DNA of 64,000 bases. Source: Ephemerocybe angulata. Lineage: Eukaryota > Basidiomycota > Agaricomycetes > Agaricales > Psathyrellaceae. Under the pieces are notes generated by a model. The model saw only the letters and a list, made by a program, of their open reading frames with translations. It did no database searches and was not told where the DNA came from. A program made the translations under genes and the position numbers. How positions within the stretch are numbered: the stretch's first letter is position 1; each line of letters opens with the position of its first letter. The stretch lies in NCBI GenBank assembly GCA_013368325.1, contig JAACJK010000109.1, forward strand, positions 1,116,001 through 1,180,000, written 5' to 3'. Below are positions 59,701 to 64,000 of the stretch, one piece after another.

Positions 59701-60679
59701 TTGTCCGACGTGGGGCGAAGCTTCACGAAAAACGACTGTCCCCCTGCACAGATCGATATCAATTAATGAAGTCTGAGCAACTAGTATTCGGACATTGCAT
59801 ACCGCTGGCATTGTTGCTCCCGGGGAGAACTTGGACCGTTGTGACACCCCCAGCCATTGCAAGGCGGTAGCCTTCGTCGTGGGTGTTGAGCCCATCAACA
59901 CTCCTCAGATAAGGGAGGATTGGGCCTTTCGCAGAGTCGAGGTCGACCGCACCTATTCCATAGCGTTAGGTCTGCGCCCAGGGAGCGATAGATGTAATAT
60001 TTCGAACCGTGCAAGATAGGGGAACTCAGAATCCCAAGATGGGAATGCATATCCACTATCAATCCCAATTCAGCTAACCGAATCTAATCAAGCTGAACAA
60101 TGAAAAGCACGAACCGAGCCCAGGCGTAACCCACCTCCCATCCGCCTCCACCGTCGTCAAATTCTCCATCTTCTCGATGACCCTCCCTGGGATATCTCCA
60201 ATCGCCTTCACAATCCCCTTGTCGAGCAGCACGTCGCCCCTGAACGTAACCGTCCCGTTATTCTCGCCCGTGAAGATCGACGCGTTCCGGATCAGAGTGG
60301 GCTTGGTGCCCGGCTCGAAGCGGTCGGACTCGTCGCGCCCGAGGAAGTTGGGTGGGGGCCCCGGGAGCGTGCGTATCGCCGTGCAGCGCGCGAGGATGGA
60401 CTGCTGCTCCTGCACGGTGAACACGGGAGAGGGGCCAGGTCGGCCAGATGAGGCAGTCGGAGCGAAGGTGGAGCTTGGGAGCGTCCACGCAATGCAAGCC
60501 GACAGGAAGACCAGGCAGGCAGCGGTGAGTTTGGCCTGGGTGGTGCGAGAGACCTGAGTCGTGTTTGTGACAGGCACTTCGCCTTTCATGTTGGAGGCTT
60601 GGGTTGCAGAAAGAGAGCTAATAGCAGTCGGTGAAAGCGGAGCCTTTCGGCTCCTTGTGCCTCCACTGGTGAGGCTCAT
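56773..60679 (-). CDS. Membrane-anchored amidohydrolase (fungal CE9-annotated family)
   Basis: Amidohydrolase-superfamily enzyme of the type called carbohydrate esterase family 9 in basidiomycete genomes. Near residues 50-66 lies a membrane anchor (AACLVFLSACIAWTLP) after a Ser/Thr-rich head. Then LGRDESDRFEPGTKPTLIRNASIFTG, the composite beta domain, and the metal motif VDMHSHLG (H-x-H). SVDGLNTHDEGYRLAMAGGVTTVQVLPG is the family hallmark (given in part). Later come HHAAEAWLVPDVL, HPVINSRYLAYEAQQAHYFGL, AITSTPAETAGLSHRIG, GADADVVLWDSHPLVFGATP and a tail ending ISPKRGFVDIL. A dozen or so short introns; roughly 1,000 aa. The substrate is not known. A TATATAA lies about 110 bp upstream. Confidence 0.8.
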
Positions 60680-60999
60680 GATAATGATGGTAAGAGAGAA
60701 GCAGTAATTTCTGTTCAGTCAGACGTTAAACGGTTAGAGAGGCGTTGTGATGATGGGAATCGGCCGGCCATTGCACGGTGCGTCGACTGGGTTATATATC
60801 GCATGCCGCACGGCGTGGATGAAGAATAGGCTGCATACGCGTGTATTTCATTTATGTCAGCCATCCTGTTGGAAGATGGTCGTGGTCGCGGTTAGACAAT
60901 GAAACGCGTAAACGCGCTGTCGGCGACGGTTTGGTGTAATTAAAGTATGCACGTGTTGTTGTACATAAAATCTTATCAGATAAACGATGGGGAGACCCA
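60680..60999. promoter_or_regulatory. Promoter of the CE9-type gene and 3' end of the Myb gene
   Basis: 320 bp, with TATATAA (reverse strand) at about 60791-60800. Both flanking genes are on the reverse strand. Nothing else is seen. Confidence 0.4.
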
Positions 61000-63164
61000 T
61001 CAGTCAGAATCGACAGAGCTGACGCTCTGAGGTGATGCACCGAGTTCGGTACTGGTGCCTGCTGTAGGAGATTCATCCTGAATCTCGTCAGCGCTGATAA
61101 TCTTGCGCTCTTTTCGTTTTCTGGATGGTTGTTTTGCAGGAAGTTCTTCGCCACTCGGGGACGAAGAAAGAATGTCGGGAAGAAGTGACTTCTTAACCCT
61201 CAGGATGTCCACGATTTCTAAGGAACTTAAATTCAGGAAACGCATTATAAAAGGCAAATGTCAGCTCACCCTGATGGGACATCTCTTCATGCCCCTTGAT
61301 GCTTCGCTTCATGGTCAACCAACGACGCTGTAGTGTGTGAGCGCTCCATAAATTCCAGTCAGGATCAGGTAAGGTCTTCCAATCAATTTCAGTGTCGTCG
61401 TTGACACTGAGGGAGTCGACCCTGTGGAGAGTGTCAATCCAAAGTGGCGACTAGACTGAGAAATTGACGTACTTGTGAACCAGGATGTACGCGTCCTGGG
61501 GACTCCATCTCGGCTTCGCTCCATCGTTCTTGACCAACTTGCTCAATGAGTCTGTCCATTTGATCCTACACTGTTGTCGACCCCTTCTTCCACCCATGAG
61601 ATGGCTAACGCGGCTCCAAAACACATCGTTGTCAATGTCACGACCTTGCTTAATCGTCATATCTGTAACGATGCGGGTCAATTCTGCCTCTTCCTCCTTC
61701 GACCAAGCGCCTGGAGGGATATATTAGCTCTATATAATGCGGATAGTAAACCAATACGCACCTGCAACGCGAGTCTCGCGTCCAAGAATATGGTTGCGAT
61801 AACGGTCCCTACAGTCTGAAGCCATTCGTCCGACACGAGGGCTGACTTTCTCCCATGCTTGTCCAAGGTCAGCAACCGCTCTGGAAAGAGGAAAATCAGT
61901 AACGAAAGCAGCATGCATGGCGAAAACTCACGCTTTCAACGCATCGTCCTCATGCTTTTCCCATGCTCCTTGGTGCTTCATAGGATGATGTTTTCTTCGG
62001 ACATGGTGGTAAACTGCTATGATAGGGCGTTGCGGGACAGCCTTTGCTACAGAATGGGTTAGCTAGAATTGGGGAAGAACGGTTCATACTACTTACTGAT
62101 CCCAGTCCAGAACGCGTTGTCTTTCACTTTCTCATTCTTCGGGAAAATGACATCTTGCATTTGCTCGTCACTTAGACTGTTCACCTTCGATTACACGGTT
62201 AGCACATCGCTGATATGCAAAGGTTGGTGAAACGTACTTTCTTATAGGCCTCAATAGCATCCTTCAGCTGCCTCTCCTCAGTTGCAGAGAACTTGCCCTT
62301 TTTGTACACCAACTTGTCGGATACCACCATTTCGGCGAGTTTACGCGCATTTAGCCACTTCGTAGAGAGGATGTGCGCATGGTTACTATTCGTCTGGTCG
62401 TCAGATGATGAAGCAGGGACAGCGGTATGTCGTGCAACAGTAGTTTTCGGGACGTTCAAAATCGTCATCGATCCTGCGGGTAGCTGCCCGACGGGAGGAG
62501 GAGGTGCGTGGGGAAGGGGAGCAAAGCTGGGAGGCGGTGCGAACGCGGATACGTCCATGGAGGGCCCTGCGCTACCGAAGGTCTTCATCACGCCAGGCAT
62601 CTTCGACATGTCTACGTTCTGCATAGCGCGCAGAACGTCGTCGTTGGTGCCGTACGTGAGGTCGTTGAGCATAGAGGCAGGGAACGAGTTTGGATCTGGT
62701 GCCATCCCAGGCGGGAACTGGTTGAATGCCATGGGGAAGCCGACAAAGGGAGCATGGGGTATCATGGGTGGTGGCGGCGGTATGTAGGCCTGAGGAGCGG
62801 GGGTCATCTCCTCTGGGGGAGTGGTGTTTGAGACGGCGGCAACGATTGCGTTGAGAAGAGCGGCGGTCGATGCCTCGGCATTGGCATCTATGTCGCTGTC
62901 GTCGTCGTCCACCAAAATCTCCTTCTCTCGTGCTTTCTCTTTCTTCTTTTTCTTCTTCCGGGGCTCACCCTCGCCTAACCTACCCTCAACGGCTCCGTCA
63001 GCCTTGTCGGCCACCTTGCGCTTTTTCTTCTTCTCCTTGGTGGCCAGCTGTGCATTATGCTGGTCAGCTTGAGGTTTCTTCTTCTTCCTGGAGGCGCCTC
63101 CAGGACTGAGAAGCTCGAATTCGACGTCGGACGCGTCGTCAGAGGACGATGAAGGCGACAGCAT
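61000..63164 (-). CDS. REB1/TTF1-like Myb-domain DNA-binding protein
   Basis: Probable RNA polymerase I termination or replication-fork-barrier factor of the Reb1/TTF-I group. The N-terminal 170 residues are very basic (KKKKKPQADQHN, KEKKKKRKVADKADG, RKKKKKKEKAREKE) with an acidic patch DDDDSDIDAN. A Pro/Met-rich region follows (PPPPPMIPHAPFVGFPM). The Myb-containing part runs FSATEERQLKDAIEAYKK, VNSLSDEQMQDVIFP, ITAVYHHVRRKHHP-like sequence, WEKHEDDALKAAVADLGQAWEKVS, DRYRNHI, WSKEEEAELTRIV and GRRGRQQCRIKW. Several introns; about 590 aa. It ends SVSSVDSD. The REB1 match is by domain order; the DNA site cannot be inferred. Confidence 0.7.
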
Positions 63165-63460
63165 TAGGGTGGGTCAAAACGCGCAAATTGACCGGCGCTG
63201 TGGGAGATCAGAAAGGCAAGCAATATTGATGCCCCTGTCTTGGTGGTGCGCTCAATTTATTTGACTCGCTGTGCCTTGGCAGACCTTGAAGGTATCAAGG
63301 GCAGCAGAAATTCGGTTGCAGAATATTGAAGGAGATAGCAGGGTACATGGCCCTGGTGCTGACCCTTTCTTGCCTTGTTCCACCTGGAGCATACGCGGCG
63401 CGCGCTTAGATTTTTGCAAATAGGATTGATGTCTGACAATTCCAGCCCATCGTATGTATT

Positions 63461-64000
63461 CTACTCATCGTCGTCCTCCTCAAACCATCGTTCTTCGGCT
63501 TCACGATCATCATCAATGTCCAGAGATTCGTCCCAGTCGACTTTGTTGTAGTCAATGTCCTAAAAAAGAAATACCCTTCAACCCCAACGAAACCAGGGTC
63601 CCTGAATGAACTCACGTCTAACAGGCCATAGACAAACCTCTCGTTGATTCGCCTTTCAAAATCCTCCCGCTTCTGAGCATCGGTCTCCGGCTCTGACTGA
63701 GGCGGCTCTTCTTCTTCCTCGCCGTCCTCTTCCTCTTCTTCGAGATCGCTGTCTTCATCTTCCTCTGGCAGAATCTCATGATCTGCTTTGATCCGCCTTA
63801 AAGCCCGCACGCGCTCGTTCTCCCTCTCCTCCTCGTAATCAGCTAGCAGGCGACCCAGTTTACCTACGTGCGCGTCGCTCCCAGCCATAAAACTATCTTC
63901 AGCCCAGGCCTTCTCCTCCTTACGTTCTTCGACTCCAGGCTCAAGCCTGCCTTCCCATAAATGAGGCCATGTGTTCCGTGCTTGAACAAAATTAAGCTCG
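63461..64000 (-). CDS. CCDC97-like protein, 5' end cut by the window
   Basis: Partial: the open frame runs off the right edge without a start. The visible C-terminal part has two exons. Motifs are RNTWPHLWEGRLEPG, GRLLADYEEERENERVRALRRIK, a long Glu run (DEDSDLEEEEEDGEEEEE), REDFERRINERFVYGLLD and, after an intron, DIDYNKVDWDESLDIDDDREAEERWFEEDDDE in part. This FxxRVxxRFxxGLD...DIDYxxVD pattern is that of the CCDC97 C-terminal domain, found with the spliceosomal SF3b complex in animals. The fungal role is inferred only from the family. Confidence 0.72.

Noticed and set aside
1..64000. tRNA genes
   Set aside because: I looked for intact B-box GGTTCGAnnCC with a matching A box and found only isolated TTCGA words, mostly inside coding exons. 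A tRNAscan search would settle it.
1..64000. Mating-type locus, secondary-metabolite cluster or transposon
   Set aside because: No homeodomain pair, pheromone receptor, PKS/NRPS/terpene synthase core, transposase or reverse transcriptase motif was seen.

Overview
This window looks like chromosomal DNA from an intron-rich filamentous basidiomycete, most likely an Agaricomycete. It has about 25 protein-coding genes, nearly all split by short GT-AG introns of about 45-120 nt (mostly 50-60). Intergenic gaps are compact. Fungal hallmark genes are present: a GPI-type chitin deacetylase, a CAP20/perilipin-type lipid-droplet protein, LEU2, HIS6, a Ste20/GCK kinase and RhoGEFs. I saw no transposon, CRISPR array, virus-like element, rRNA or tRNA. 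All gene models were spliced by eye from reading-frame continuity, so small exon-boundary errors are possible.

Layout. 0.25-6.2 kb (+): vacuolar endopolyphosphatase (PPN1 type), then an RFX transcription factor. 6.9-12.4 kb (-): four tandem genes, JMJD7-like JmjC hydroxylase, NHP2 (H/ACA snoRNP), a 197-aa unknown protein and BFR1. 12.7-22.9 kb (+): ELG1/ATAD5 PCNA unloader, a bHLH factor, TFIIF alpha subunit and a chitin deacetylase. 22.9-25.9 kb: the one large gene-poor gap. 25.9-27.2 kb (+): perilipin-like protein. 27.7-32.8 kb (-): GCK/Ste20 kinase, ribosomal protein L35 and HIS6. 33.2-35.05 kb (+): L-fuconate dehydratase-like enolase-superfamily enzyme, ending 20 bp from the convergent DEAD-box helicase SPB4 (35.07-37.5 kb, -). 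37.7-39.1 kb (+): LEU2. 39.3-41.9 kb (-): glycogen branching enzyme. 42.3-48.7 kb (+): a RING protein and a large RhoGEF. 49.6-53.1 kb (-): a second, different RhoGEF. 54.5-56.3 kb (-): a GRR1-like leucine-rich-repeat protein with no visible F-box. 56.3-56.7 kb (+): a 91-aa one-span membrane protein. 56.8-60.7 kb (-): a membrane-anchored amidohydrolase annotated in fungi as CE9. 61.0-63.2 kb (-): a REB1/TTF1-like Myb protein. 63.5-64.0 kb (-): a CCDC97-like protein cut by the window edge.

Most genes are housekeeping, and neighbours do not form a pathway cluster. Loose themes are ribosome biogenesis and translation (NHP2, BFR1, RPL35, SPB4, the REB1-like factor), transcription (RFX, bHLH, TFIIF), amino-acid synthesis (HIS6, LEU2) and signalling or polarity (GCK kinase, two RhoGEFs). 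I found no convincing new multi-gene system. The most unusual features are structural: a string of micro-exons, one only 5 nt, inside the endopolyphosphatase catalytic domain; a 33-bp divergent start-codon pair beside an F-box-less GRR1-like gene; and a few lineage-type unknown proteins.
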